This document shows positions 43,669 through 51,644 of a DNA stretch of 64,000 bases, one piece after another. The notes below the pieces were generated by a model that saw only the letters and a list, made by a program, of their open reading frames with translations, was not told the origin of the DNA and did not search any database. The translations under genes and the position numbers were made by a program. The stretch comes from Inquilinus sp052113205 (lineage in GTDB: Bacteria; Pseudomonadota; Alphaproteobacteria; DSM-16000; Inquilinaceae): contig NZ_JBFRCU010000019.1 of NCBI RefSeq assembly GCF_052113205.1, positions 25,829 to 89,828 of the forward strand, written 5' to 3'. Every line of letters begins with the position of its first letter. Position 1 is the first letter of the stretch.

Positions 43669-43723
43669 GTCCATCTCCTCCACTGTTTGCGGGCCGGAAT
43701 CCGGCGAGGCCCGCGTTTCTTGA

Positions 43724-44668
43724 TCAGCCGTCGCCGTCGCGGCGGAACAGGTTGCCGATGAGAATGGCGAGGATCAGCACCACGCCGATCACGACGATGG
43801 TGCCGTCGCCCTTCACCCCGGCCAGGGACAGGCCGTTCTTGATGGCCTGCATCAGGATCAGGCCCAGCACGGTGCCGATGATCGTGCCGCGCCCGCCGAA
43901 GATGCTGGTGCCGCCGAGGACGACGGCGGTGATGACGTCGAGCTCCAGCCCCGTGCCCATGTCCGAGCGCGTGGTCGACACGCGCGACACGAAGACCACG
44001 GCGGCGAGCCCCGCCATCAGCCCCGAGCCGGTGTAGATCAAGAGCTTGGTGCGGTCGACGCCGATGCCCGAGAAGCGCGCGGCGGTCTCGTTGGCGCCGA
44101 CCGAATAGGTCGACCGGCCGAAGGTGGTGAGGCCGAGGATTACCGCGGCGGCCACCGTGACGACCAGCAGGATCCAGAGCTGCGAGGGCACGCCCAGCGC
44201 CTCGCCCTGGCCGAGGCCGAAGAACCAGTCCGGATAGCCGCGCACCGATCGCGCCTGGCTGATGCCCTCGGCTAGGCCGCGATAGAGGGCGAGGGTGGCC
44301 AGGGTGGCGATCAGCGGCGGCACCCGGAAGCGGGTGATGATCAGGCCGTTGACCAGCCCCGCCACGGCGCCGACCACCAGCGCCAGGGCCATCGCGGCGG
44401 GCAGCGGCAGGCCGAGGGTCTTCCAGAACACGCCGAGCAGGATGGCGCACAGCCCGAGGATCGATCCGACCGACAGGTCGATGCCGCCGGTGACGATGAC
44501 GAAGGTCATGGCCAGCGCCACCAGCCCGACCTCGGCCATCAGCCGGCCCTGGTTCAGCAGGTTGTCGATGGTGAAGAAGCGGTCGGACTGGGTGGCCAGA
44601 AGGGCGAGGGCGATCGCGACCAGGATGGCGAGGATCGTCTCGTGCCGGAGGAGGAAACGCAGCGACAC
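43724..44668 (-). CDS. Sugar ABC transporter permease (RbsC family), second subunit
   Basis: This 314-residue permease has the RbsC motif AMTFVIVTGGIDLSVGSILGL and the coupling-loop region VGANETAARFSGIGVDRTKLLIY. GAGGAGGCGCC precedes the GTG at 44668, 10 nt after the stop of the other permease. Two different permeases in one operon are typical of rhamnose- and AI-2-type importers. Confidence 0.85.
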   Translation of the reverse strand: MSLRFLLRHETILAILVAIALALLATQSDRFFTIDNLLNQGRLMAEVGLVALAMTFVIVTGGIDLSVGSILGLCAILLGVFWKTLGLPLPAAMALALVVGAVAGLVNGLIITRFRVPPLIATLATLALYRGLAEGISQARSVRGYPDWFFGLGQGEALGVPSQLWILLVVTVAAAVILGLTTFGRSTYSVGANETAARFSGIGVDRTKLLIYTGSGLMAGLAAVVFVSRVSTTRSDMGTGLELDVITAVVLGGTSIFGGRGTIIGTVLGLILMQAIKNGLSLAGVKGDGTIVVIGVVLILAILIGNLFRRDGDG

Positions 44669-44678
44669 CGGCGCCTCC

Positions 44679-45668
44679 TCAGATCGCGACGCGCCGGCGC
44701 CGCACCATGTCGGCGAGCACCGTGACAAGGATGAGGAGGCCGAGCACGGCGCGCAGCCAGTAGGCCGACACGTTGAGGAAGATCAGCGCCGAGCCGATGG
44801 TGGCGAACAGCAGGGCGGCGAGGGTCGAGCCGATCACCGTGCCCATGCCACCCAGGATCGACACCCCGCCGATGACCGCGGCGGTGATCACCGTGAGCTC
44901 GAGATTGGGTGGAACGGTCGATTGGATGACCTGCAACTGGGTCGCGAACAGCACGGCGGTGATGCCGGCGAAGACGCCGTGGATGGCGAAGACGGCGACC
45001 GTCGTCGTCTCGATCCGGATGCCGGTCGCCCGCGCCGCCTCGGCATTGCCGCCGACGGCGTAGATCGACCGCCCGAAGGCCGAGTAGCGCATCCAGAAGG
45101 CGGTCAGGAGCGTCAGCACGACCATGAACCAGATCGGGAGCGGCAGGCCGAGGAGGCGCTTCTGGGCGATCAGGTAGTCGGCCGGCAGGTTGGTGATCCA
45201 GGCGCCGTCGGTGACGCTGATCAGGCCGCCCTTGAGGATCGACAGCATGCCCAGCGTCACCACGATCGACGGGATACGGGCATAGGCGACCAGGCCGCCG
45301 ACGAAGGCGTTGACCACCACGCCGGCAAGGATCGGCGCGGTCCACGCGACCCAGACCGGATAGCCCCCGACCGCCAGCGTGCCCGAGAGCGTGGCGAGCA
45401 CGCCGATCAGCGAGCCGACCGACACATCGATATGGCCCGAGATGATCACCAGGGACATGCCGAGCGCGGCCACCGCGATATAGGCGTTGCTCGAGAAGAT
45501 GCTGGTCAGGTTGGTGTTGCTCAGGAAGCGCGGGTTGACCGCGCCGACCACGACGAAGAGCGCGACCAGGGCGCCCAGGATGACCAGCTCCTGGCCATAG
45601 GCTCCGAGGAAGCGGCCCACCCGTCCGCTCCGGGCCGAGGAGCGGGCCGCGGCCGTGATCATCGTCAT
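44679..45668 (-). CDS. Sugar ABC transporter permease (RbsC family), first subunit
   Basis: This 329-residue permease has MSLVIISGHIDVSVGSLIGV and VGGNAEAARATGIRIETTTV in the coupling loop. Its ATG overlaps the ATPase stop by one base (TGATG). It is a paralogue of the following permease, and together they form the heterodimeric channel. The longer frame to 45950 lies within the ATPase gene. Confidence 0.85.
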   Translation of the reverse strand: MTMITAAARSSARSGRVGRFLGAYGQELVILGALVALFVVVGAVNPRFLSNTNLTSIFSSNAYIAVAALGMSLVIISGHIDVSVGSLIGVLATLSGTLAVGGYPVWVAWTAPILAGVVVNAFVGGLVAYARIPSIVVTLGMLSILKGGLISVTDGAWITNLPADYLIAQKRLLGLPLPIWFMVVLTLLTAFWMRYSAFGRSIYAVGGNAEAARATGIRIETTTVAVFAIHGVFAGITAVLFATQLQVIQSTVPPNLELTVITAAVIGGVSILGGMGTVIGSTLAALLFATIGSALIFLNVSAYWLRAVLGLLILVTVLADMVRRRRVAI

Positions 45669-47176
45669 CAGGCGGCCTCCGCCGTGTCGCCGGATCGCGT
45701 CATGGCGGCGCCGACCGCGTCGGGCGTCGCCTCCGCCCGGTCGAAGGCGGCGGCGATGCGCCCGCCGCTCATGACCAGGATACGGTCGCTCATGCCCAGC
45801 ACCTCGGGAAGCTCGCTCGAGATCAGCAGGATGGCGAGGCCCTGGGCGGCGAGCCCGCTGATCAGGGCGTGCACCTCGGCCTTGGCGCCGACATCGATGC
45901 CGCGCGTCGGCTCGTCGAGGATCAGGATGCGCGGCTCGGTGGCGAGCCATTTCGCCAGCACCACCTTCTGCTGGTTGCCGCCGGACAGCTGGCGTACCGC
46001 CTGCTCAGGCCCGCGGGTGCGGATGCCGAAGCGCTTGATGGCGTCGCGGGCGAGGGCGCCTTCGCGCCGAAGGTCGACGATGGAGGCCCTGGCGATCCGG
46101 CCGAGCACGGCCAGCGACACGTTCTCACGTACCGTCTGCGGCCGGATCAGGCCCTGCAGGCCTCGGTCTTCCGGCACATAGGCGATGCCCAGGTCACGGG
46201 CCTGGCCCGGCCCGCCGATCGCGACCGGCTTGCCGTCCAGCAGGATCTCCCCCGATGTGGCCGGGGTGATGCCGAAGACGGTGAGCGCCAGCTCGGTGCG
46301 GCCCGAGCCGACCAGCCCGGCGATGCCGAGGATCTCGCCGGCATGCAGCGACAGCGAGATGTCCTGCACGGTCGTGTTGTAGGAGACGTTGCGCAGCTCG
46401 AGCATGGTCCGCCCGATCGCTGCCTCGCCCTTCGGAAACAGCTGCTCGATCGAGCGGCCGACCATCATCGACACCAGCGTCTTCTCGTCGACCTCGCCGA
46501 TCGGCCGGGTGCCGATCAGGGCGCCGTCCCGCAGCACGGTGACCCGGTCGGCCAGGGCGAAGATCTCCGCCATGCGGTGGCTGACATAGACGATGCCGAC
46601 GCCCTGGCCGCGCAGCCGGCGCACCACGTCCATCAGCCGCTTGACGTCGGCGTCCGCCAGCGCCGCCGTCGGCTCGTCCATGATGACCAGGCGGGCATTC
46701 CAGGACAGGGCCTTGGCGATCTCGACCCGCTGGCGGTTGGCGACCGAAAGGCTGCCCACCCGGAGGTCGACGTCGAGGTCGTGGCTGTCGAGGGAATCGA
46801 GCAGCTCGCGCGCCCTGATCCGCATCGTCTCCCAGTCGAGCCCGCCCCAGGATCGGCGCGGCGCATGGCCGAGGAAGATGTTCTCGGCGACCGTGAGCTC
46901 GGGGAACAGCAGCAGCTCCTGATAGACCGTGGCGATGCCGGCCTGCTGCGCCTCGCGCGGTGAGGAGAAGCTCGCCGGCTTGCCGTCGACGCGCAGTTCC
47001 CCGGCATCGGCCCGGTGCACGCCCGCGAGGATCTTGATCAGCGTCGACTTGCCGGCACCGTTCTCGCCGAGCAGGGCATGCACCTCGCCGGGACGCACGT
47101 CGAAGCTGATGTCCTTGAGCACCGCCAGCCCGGCGAAGGATTTGGACACACCGGCAAGCTCGACGACCGCGGTCAT
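45668..47176 (-). CDS. Sugar ABC transporter ATP-binding protein with two ABC domains (RbsA family)
   Basis: This 502-residue protein carries two fused ABC modules. The first has Walker A GENGAGKST and Walker B VIMDEPTAAL; its signature region SVANRQRVEIAKAL is degenerate, as usual for RbsA. The second has Walker A-like GLVGSGRTELAL (degenerate), signature LSGGNQQKVVLAKW and Walker B LILDEPTRGIDVG. ATG 47176 is preferred to a TTG at 47197. It is the first gene of the operon and diverges from the SGNH hydrolase gene. Confidence 0.88.
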   Translation of the reverse strand: MTAVVELAGVSKSFAGLAVLKDISFDVRPGEVHALLGENGAGKSTLIKILAGVHRADAGELRVDGKPASFSSPREAQQAGIATVYQELLLFPELTVAENIFLGHAPRRSWGGLDWETMRIRARELLDSLDSHDLDVDLRVGSLSVANRQRVEIAKALSWNARLVIMDEPTAALADADVKRLMDVVRRLRGQGVGIVYVSHRMAEIFALADRVTVLRDGALIGTRPIGEVDEKTLVSMMVGRSIEQLFPKGEAAIGRTMLELRNVSYNTTVQDISLSLHAGEILGIAGLVGSGRTELALTVFGITPATSGEILLDGKPVAIGGPGQARDLGIAYVPEDRGLQGLIRPQTVRENVSLAVLGRIARASIVDLRREGALARDAIKRFGIRTRGPEQAVRQLSGGNQQKVVLAKWLATEPRILILDEPTRGIDVGAKAEVHALISGLAAQGLAILLISSELPEVLGMSDRILVMSGGRIAAAFDRAEATPDAVGAAMTRSGDTAEAA

Positions 47177-47545
47177 GCCGGCGTCAGCGAGGGTCAAGGC
47201 CGGCCTCGCGGCAGAGCGGTTGAAGCCGACGCAGCCGGGAGAGCTCCGCTCCGCCGAGGCTGTTCTTTGCCCTGATCCGCATGGGTGGTGCGTCCGTCCC
47301 TGTCGATCCGGCTACGAGACCGTCATTGTCCTGGAGATCGAGGCGCGGAGCGCCTCGTCCCTGATCGAATCATCAGACCATAAAGAGGGTATACTGTCAC
47401 CTCCTCCAAGGAGACGTTCCGCCCCGTTCGGGGACACGACACCGGGGATTGACGGTGCTAGACGTCACCCCGCGACCGCCGGGAGCGACGGCGCGTGGTC
47501 TCGTCGCTGGAGCGGCCGGCGCGGGCAGCTGACGGAGAGACGAGC
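47177..47545. other. Divergent intergenic region with palindrome and TATACT box
   Basis: This 369-bp gap has no gene. CGAGGCGC-GGA-GCGCCTCG (47339-47357) is a perfect 8-bp-arm hairpin. A TATACT hexamer (47390-47395) could be a plus-strand -10 but no convincing -35 precedes it. Nothing else can be assigned. Confidence 0.35.
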
Positions 47546-48196
47546 TTGAGCGACGTAAAGACCATCCTTGCCTTCGGCGACAGCCTGACCTGGGGCGCCG
47601 ATCCCGTGAGCGGCGGCCGCCACCGCTTCGAGGACCGCTGGCCCAGCGTGCTCGAGGCCGGGCTGGAGGGATCGGCCCGGGTGATTGCCGAAGGCCTCGG
47701 CGGGCGCACCACCATGTTCGACGATCACGGGGCGGCTGCCGACCGCAACGGCGCGCGCATCCTGCCGACGCTGCTCGGCAGCCATTACCCCCTCGACCTG
47801 CTCATCATCATGCTCGGCACCAACGACCTGAAGCCGCATCTCTGCGGCACCGTCTCGGGCGCCGGCTCCGGGATCGAGCGGCTGGCCGAGATCGCCAGGG
47901 CCTATCCCTATGGGCGGGACTCCGCCGTCCTGCAGGTGCTGATCGTGGCGCCGCCGCTGTTCGACGAGGCCGTGGGCGGCGACTGGCAGCCGGTTGGCGG
48001 CAGCAGCATCGCCGAATCGCAGAAGCTGGCGCCGCGCTACCGGGAGGCCGCGGCGTCCTGCGGAGGCGCCTTCTTCGATGCGGCGGCCGTGGCAGTGGCG
48101 TCGCCGGTCGATGGCGTGCATCTCGACGCCGCCAACACCCGGGCGATCGGCCAGGCGCTGGTGCCGGTGGTCCGGCAACTGCTGGGGCTGGGCTGA
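47546..48196 (+). CDS. SGNH/GDSL-family esterase
   Basis: This 216-residue serine hydrolase has block I FGDSLTWG (catalytic Ser), block III IIMLGTNDLK (Asn) and block V VDGVHLDAANT (Asp/His dyad). These enzymes deacylate esters, often sugar acetates or aryl esters. The TTG at 47546 after GGAGAGA matches the usual start just before KTILAFGDSL; a GTG at 47495 would add 17 residues. It faces a sugar importer, so carbohydrate deacetylation is plausible. No signal peptide is seen. Confidence 0.8.
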   Translation: MSDVKTILAFGDSLTWGADPVSGGRHRFEDRWPSVLEAGLEGSARVIAEGLGGRTTMFDDHGAAADRNGARILPTLLGSHYPLDLLIIMLGTNDLKPHLCGTVSGAGSGIERLAEIARAYPYGRDSAVLQVLIVAPPLFDEAVGGDWQPVGGSSIAESQKLAPRYREAAASCGGAFFDAAAVAVASPVDGVHLDAANTRAIGQALVPVVRQLLGLG

Positions 48197-48219
48197 CAAC
48201 AGCACCGAAGCCCGGTCGA

Positions 48220-48237
48220 CCTATGCCGCGGTATGGG
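48220..48237 (+). promoter_or_regulatory. CCTATRCC-NN-GGTWTGGG dyad upstream of channel gene
   Basis: CCTATGCCGCGGTATGGG is a near-perfect inverted repeat 110 bp before the MscS-type gene. Nearly the same element recurs at 54091-54108, and a weaker one at 51148-51165, all flanked on the left by CGA. It may be the binding site of the FixJ-type regulator encoded at 50505. Confidence 0.5.
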
Positions 48238-48347
48238 CCGACCTCTCCATCGGTCGGATCGTTCCGGGCCGCAGCCGCAGGGTAGGTTTGCCTGTCGGCC
48301 GGCGTGAGCATCCCGCTCTTCCGTCGCTGGCCGGAACAGGACATGCG

Positions 48348-49850
48348 ATGGATCAGATGTCCGCCTCGGCGCTTTTGGCGTCCCCGCTTGCGCATCTCGA
48401 TCTGGTCGGGCTCGCCGGGATCCTGGTCTGGTACCTGATCCCGAGTCAGCGGTCGACCACCCGGCTCGTGGTGCAGATCGTCTTCTTTGCGGTGATGACC
48501 GCGATCCTCCTACGCAGCGACGTTTCCCCCTTCGTCCTCGAAGGGCATCGGACCGCGGAGGATGGCGCCCTGCTCGTCGTCTCCGCCCGGCTCCTCTGGT
48601 GGGTGCATCTCGCGTGGGCGCTCATCGGCTTCGTGCGGATCTATCTCGTCCTCGATCGGCACCCCCGCGAGGCGCGGCTGCTGCAGGATCTCATCGTCGG
48701 CACCGTCTATCTCGGCGTGGCCCTGTCGGTCCTGGCCTTCGTCTTCGGCATCCCGATCGGCACCCTGGTCGCCACCTCCGGCGTCGTCGCCATCATCCTC
48801 GGCCTCGCCCTGCAGAACACGCTGGGCGATGTCTTTTCCGGCGTCGCCATGACGCTGGGCCGGCCCTTCACGATCGGCGACTGGATCGTGCTCAGCGACG
48901 GTACCGAGGGGCGGGTGGTCGAGAGCACCTGGCGCTCGACCCATCTCCTGACCGGCTCGAACAACATCGTCGTGCTGCCGAACAGCGTCCTGGCTGGGCT
49001 GGGCCTCACCAATGTCAGCCGCCCCGACGAGACGCATTCGGTGTCGCTCACCCTGCGCGTCGCCCCGACGCGGATGCCGGCGATCATCGCGGACGTGATG
49101 CAATCGGCCCTGCTCAGCTCGGAATCGACCCTGAAGGAGCCGCCGCCGAGCGTTGCATTGAGGGGGTTGGACGCGACGGCGCTGGAGCTCGAGCTGAACT
49201 TCCGGGTGGCCAGCCCGGCGCAGCGGACGAAGGCCAAGAACGAGGTCCTCGATCTCGTCTACCGCCACTGCAAGGCGGCCGGGTTGCTGCTGGCGCTGCC
49301 GCCGAACGCCATGATCGTCCCCCAGGATCTGCCCACGGAGGAAACGGCGCGTCCGCCGCAGGTTTCGCCGGTGGAGCTGATCGAGGCGATGCCGATCTTC
49401 GCCGCGCTGACGCCGGAGGAAAAACAGGCGCTCGCCGACACGGCCGCCACGCGGGAGTATCGCAAGGGCGATGTGATCATCCGCGAGGGAGAGGCGCTGT
49501 CCTCATTGATGATCGTCCGCGCCGGCATCGTCGTCATGCGCCGCGGAGGTCGAGAGGCCGGCCGGCTCGCGCCCGGCGACTTCTTCGGCGAGACCGGGCT
49601 GCTGGCCGGCATGGGAGAGGCCTGCACGCTGGAGGCCTTCACCCGGGTGACCGTCTACGAGATCGATCAGAGCGCCTTTGGTCCACTGATCGAAAACCGC
49701 CCCGCCCTGGCGGAGGATCTCGCCCTCAGCCTGTCCGCGCGTGTCGAGAAAGCCCAGGCGCATGCCGGCGAGGGGCTGGCGCGTGGCCAGAGCCATCATT
49801 TCTTCCTGGGGGCCATCCACACCGTTTTCCGCAAGAGATCGACCGGCTGA
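48348..49850 (+). CDS. MscS-family mechanosensitive channel with C-terminal CRP-like domain
   Basis: This 500-residue membrane protein has four hydrophobic segments in the first 165 residues. The pore helix and beta domain of MscS follow (LVATSGVVAIILGLALQNTL, then PFTIGDWIVL). A cyclic-nucleotide-binding fold occupies about residues 365-470 (YRKGDVIIREGEALSSLMIV, then APGDFFGETGLLAGMGEAC). In that fold the arginine normally binding the cyclic phosphate is missing; Glu-Ala-Cys stands there. Expected role: osmotic release gated or tuned by the cytoplasmic domain. ATG 48348 opens with MDQMSASALL. Confidence 0.85.
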   Translation: MDQMSASALLASPLAHLDLVGLAGILVWYLIPSQRSTTRLVVQIVFFAVMTAILLRSDVSPFVLEGHRTAEDGALLVVSARLLWWVHLAWALIGFVRIYLVLDRHPREARLLQDLIVGTVYLGVALSVLAFVFGIPIGTLVATSGVVAIILGLALQNTLGDVFSGVAMTLGRPFTIGDWIVLSDGTEGRVVESTWRSTHLLTGSNNIVVLPNSVLAGLGLTNVSRPDETHSVSLTLRVAPTRMPAIIADVMQSALLSSESTLKEPPPSVALRGLDATALELELNFRVASPAQRTKAKNEVLDLVYRHCKAAGLLLALPPNAMIVPQDLPTEETARPPQVSPVELIEAMPIFAALTPEEKQALADTAATREYRKGDVIIREGEALSSLMIVRAGIVVMRRGGREAGRLAPGDFFGETGLLAGMGEACTLEAFTRVTVYEIDQSAFGPLIENRPALAEDLALSLSARVEKAQAHAGEGLARGQSHHFFLGAIHTVFRKRSTG

Positions 49851-49928
49851 CGCAAAGGCGGCTGCGTACGCTGGGCGCTCGATATAAACTTGGACTGAAT
49901 CTGTCCGCGTTTGCCGTTGCGGTTCGTT

Positions 49929-49951
49929 ACTCGGACTGTTAGAGTCCGAGT
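49929..49951 (+). promoter_or_regulatory. Perfect inverted repeat at the Rrf2 start, candidate autoregulatory operator
   Basis: ACTCGGACT (49929-49937) and AGTCCGAGT (49943-49951) are perfect 9-bp arms around a 5-bp centre, ending one base before the ATG at 49953. The GACT-N5-AGTC core has the same spacing as IscR type 1 sites. A possible promoter is TTGCGG (49917-49922) and TAGAGT (49940-49945), 17 bp apart, which places the start of transcription at about the ATG. Confidence 0.6.
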
Positions 49952-49952
49952 T

Positions 49953-50486
49953 ATGGCTCATATGACTGTCAGCGTCGAATACGGCATGCACTGCCTGCTC
50001 TGGCTCATCGACAAGGGCGAGACTCCGCTGAGCTGCCGTGACCTCGCCGACCTGCAGGGCCTGTCGCCGACCTTCCTGGCCAAGGTCTTCGCCAAGCTGG
50101 AGAAGGCCGGGATCGTCCGGGCGACGGAAGGCGTGCGCGGCGGCTATGTGCTCGCCCGCAAGCCGGAAGACATCAGCGTCCTCGCGGTCGTAGACGCGAT
50201 CGAGGGCCGCAAACCGCTGTTCGATTGTCAGGATATCCGCGGCCGCTGCGCCGTGTTCGGGGGCAGCCCGCCCGGCTGGGCGATGGCCGGCACCTGCTCG
50301 ATCCACGCCGTGATGCTGCGGGCGGAGAAGGCGATGCGGGAGTCGCTGGCTGCCCAATCCCTCGCCGATATCGCGACGGTCGTCTACCGCATAGCGCCGC
50401 CCGAATTTTCGAACGAACTGCAGGAGTGGATCGACCGCCGGGTCGACGGCCGCGGCCGCAGATCCGGCGTTGCCTCAACCGCCTGA
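49953..50486 (+). CDS. Rrf2-family regulator, probable Fe-S or redox sensor
   Basis: This 177-residue regulator has the Rrf2 winged helix (MTVSVEYGMHCLLWL, then LADLQGLSPTFLAKVFAKLE and the GGYVLARKPEDI wing). Cysteines C92, C99 and C115 lie where NsrR and IscR hold an Fe-S cluster, but the third is spaced further than usual. A target in redox, nitrosative or Fe-S stress is likely but not shown. Starts at 49953 and 49962 are both possible; the second needs no leader. It precedes the two-component operon by 18 nt. Confidence 0.8.
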   Translation: MAHMTVSVEYGMHCLLWLIDKGETPLSCRDLADLQGLSPTFLAKVFAKLEKAGIVRATEGVRGGYVLARKPEDISVLAVVDAIEGRKPLFDCQDIRGRCAVFGGSPPGWAMAGTCSIHAVMLRAEKAMRESLAAQSLADIATVVYRIAPPEFSNELQEWIDRRVDGRGRRSGVASTA

Positions 50487-50504
50487 TAGAATCGGATTCG
50501 CCCC

Positions 50505-51152
50505 ATGATCACGGCCGCCGCAACGGAGCGCCCCCTGGTGCTGATCGTCGATGACGACGAGGCCGTCCGTTCCGCGCTCCAGGAGCTGATGTTTTCGGTC
50601 GGGCTCGACGCCGCCGGCTTCGCCTCGGCGCGCGAGCTGCTGGACACGAAGCTGCCGGACCGCTCCGGATGCCTCGTTCTCGACGTGCGCCTGCCCGGGA
50701 CCAGCGGCCTCGACCTGCAGCAGCAGCTCGCCTCGACCGGCAAGATCAAGCCGATCGTCTTCCTCACCGGCCATGGCGACATTCCNATGACGGTCCAGGC
50801 GATGAAGGCCGGCGCCATCGACTTCCTGACCAAGCCGGTGCGCGACCAGACCCTGCTGGACGCCGTTTCGGCCGGCATCGAGCGCGACGTCGCCCAGCGG
50901 GCCCAGGCCCGGGTCTCCCGGCAGCATGTCGACGACCACAAGAGCCTGACCCCGCGCGAGCGCCAGGTGCTGCGCGCCGTGGCGCTGGGGCGCTTCAACA
51001 AGCAGATCGCCTATGACCTCGGCATCAGCGAGGTCACGGTCAAGCTGCACCGCAGCAACGTGATGCGGAAGATGCACGCGACGTCGGTCGGCGAGCTGAT
51101 CCGGGCGTGGGAGGCCCTTCCCGTCGACCTACGCGACGACGAGACGACCTAG
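50505..51152 (+). CDS. FixJ/NarL-type response regulator with LuxR output domain
   Basis: This 215-residue regulator has a receiver domain (VDDDEAVRSALQEL, phospho-acceptor D60 in VLDVRLPG, FLTGHGDIPMTVQAMKAGA with the switch Thr, and FLTKP Lys). A LuxR helix-turn-helix follows (SLTPRERQVLRAVALGRFNK, then SEVTVKLHRSNVMRKM). The undetermined base at 50786 is the third position of a CCN codon, so the residue is proline regardless. FixJ-like regulators pair with cytosolic PAS kinases such as the one encoded two genes downstream. Confidence 0.9.
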   Translation: MITAAATERPLVLIVDDDEAVRSALQELMFSVGLDAAGFASARELLDTKLPDRSGCLVLDVRLPGTSGLDLQQQLASTGKIKPIVFLTGHGDIXMTVQAMKAGAIDFLTKPVRDQTLLDAVSAGIERDVAQRAQARVSRQHVDDHKSLTPRERQVLRAVALGRFNKQIAYDLGISEVTVKLHRSNVMRKMHATSVGELIRAWEALPVDLRDDETT

Positions 51153-51165
51153 ACCACGGGATAGT
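51148..51165 (+). promoter_or_regulatory. Weaker CCTANNCC-NN-GG dyad before the receiver-only gene
   Basis: CCTAGACCACGGGATAGT follows CGA and overlaps the stop codon of the FixJ-type gene. It agrees with the sites at 48220 and 54091 at CGACCTA, CC, GG and a later T and G, but its right arm is poor. Coding constraint on part of it reduces its weight. Confidence 0.3.
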
Positions 51166-51181
51166 TACAACGGGACCGCGG

Positions 51182-51643
51182 ATGGCGCGACATGGCCGTC
51201 AAACCGCGTCGATGAAGGCCGATCGCTTGTCCAAGGTGCCCGTTATCGCGATCGTTGATGATGACGAAGCCGTGCGCGACGCACTGTGCGAGCTCGTTCA
51301 GGTGATGGGCTTCTCGACCGAGGCCTTCGACGGCGCCGCGGCCTTTCTCGCGGATCTCGCGCCCGGACGGTACGACTGCCTCATCACCGACGTTCGGATG
51401 CCGGGGATGGATGGGATCGATCTGCAGCGCCGGCTGCGGTCCCTCGGCTCGGCCATTCCAGTGGTCATGATCACCTCCGCCCCTGATCCGGCGGGACGGG
51501 CGCGGGCGCTGGAGGGCGGGGCCTGCGCCTATCTGGCCAAGCCGGTGGACGACTGCGCGCTGCTCGATCACCTGAGGTCGGCCCTCGGCCACGGCGAGGA
51601 GCCCGGCGACCAGGCCAACGACGAAGACTCACCCGGAGGCTGA
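51182..51643 (+). CDS. Single-domain response regulator
   Basis: This 153-residue protein consists of one receiver domain (VDDDEAVRDALCEL, phospho-acceptor D70 in LITDVRMPG, MITS, and YLAKP) with a short tail rich in Glu and Asp and no output domain. It may compete for phosphate or modulate the kinase encoded next. The first ATG at 51182 and a second at 51212 are both plausible. Its stop is one base from the kinase start. Confidence 0.82.
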   Translation: MARHGRQTASMKADRLSKVPVIAIVDDDEAVRDALCELVQVMGFSTEAFDGAAAFLADLAPGRYDCLITDVRMPGMDGIDLQRRLRSLGSAIPVVMITSAPDPAGRARALEGGACAYLAKPVDDCALLDHLRSALGHGEEPGDQANDEDSPGG

Positions 51644-51644
51644 C

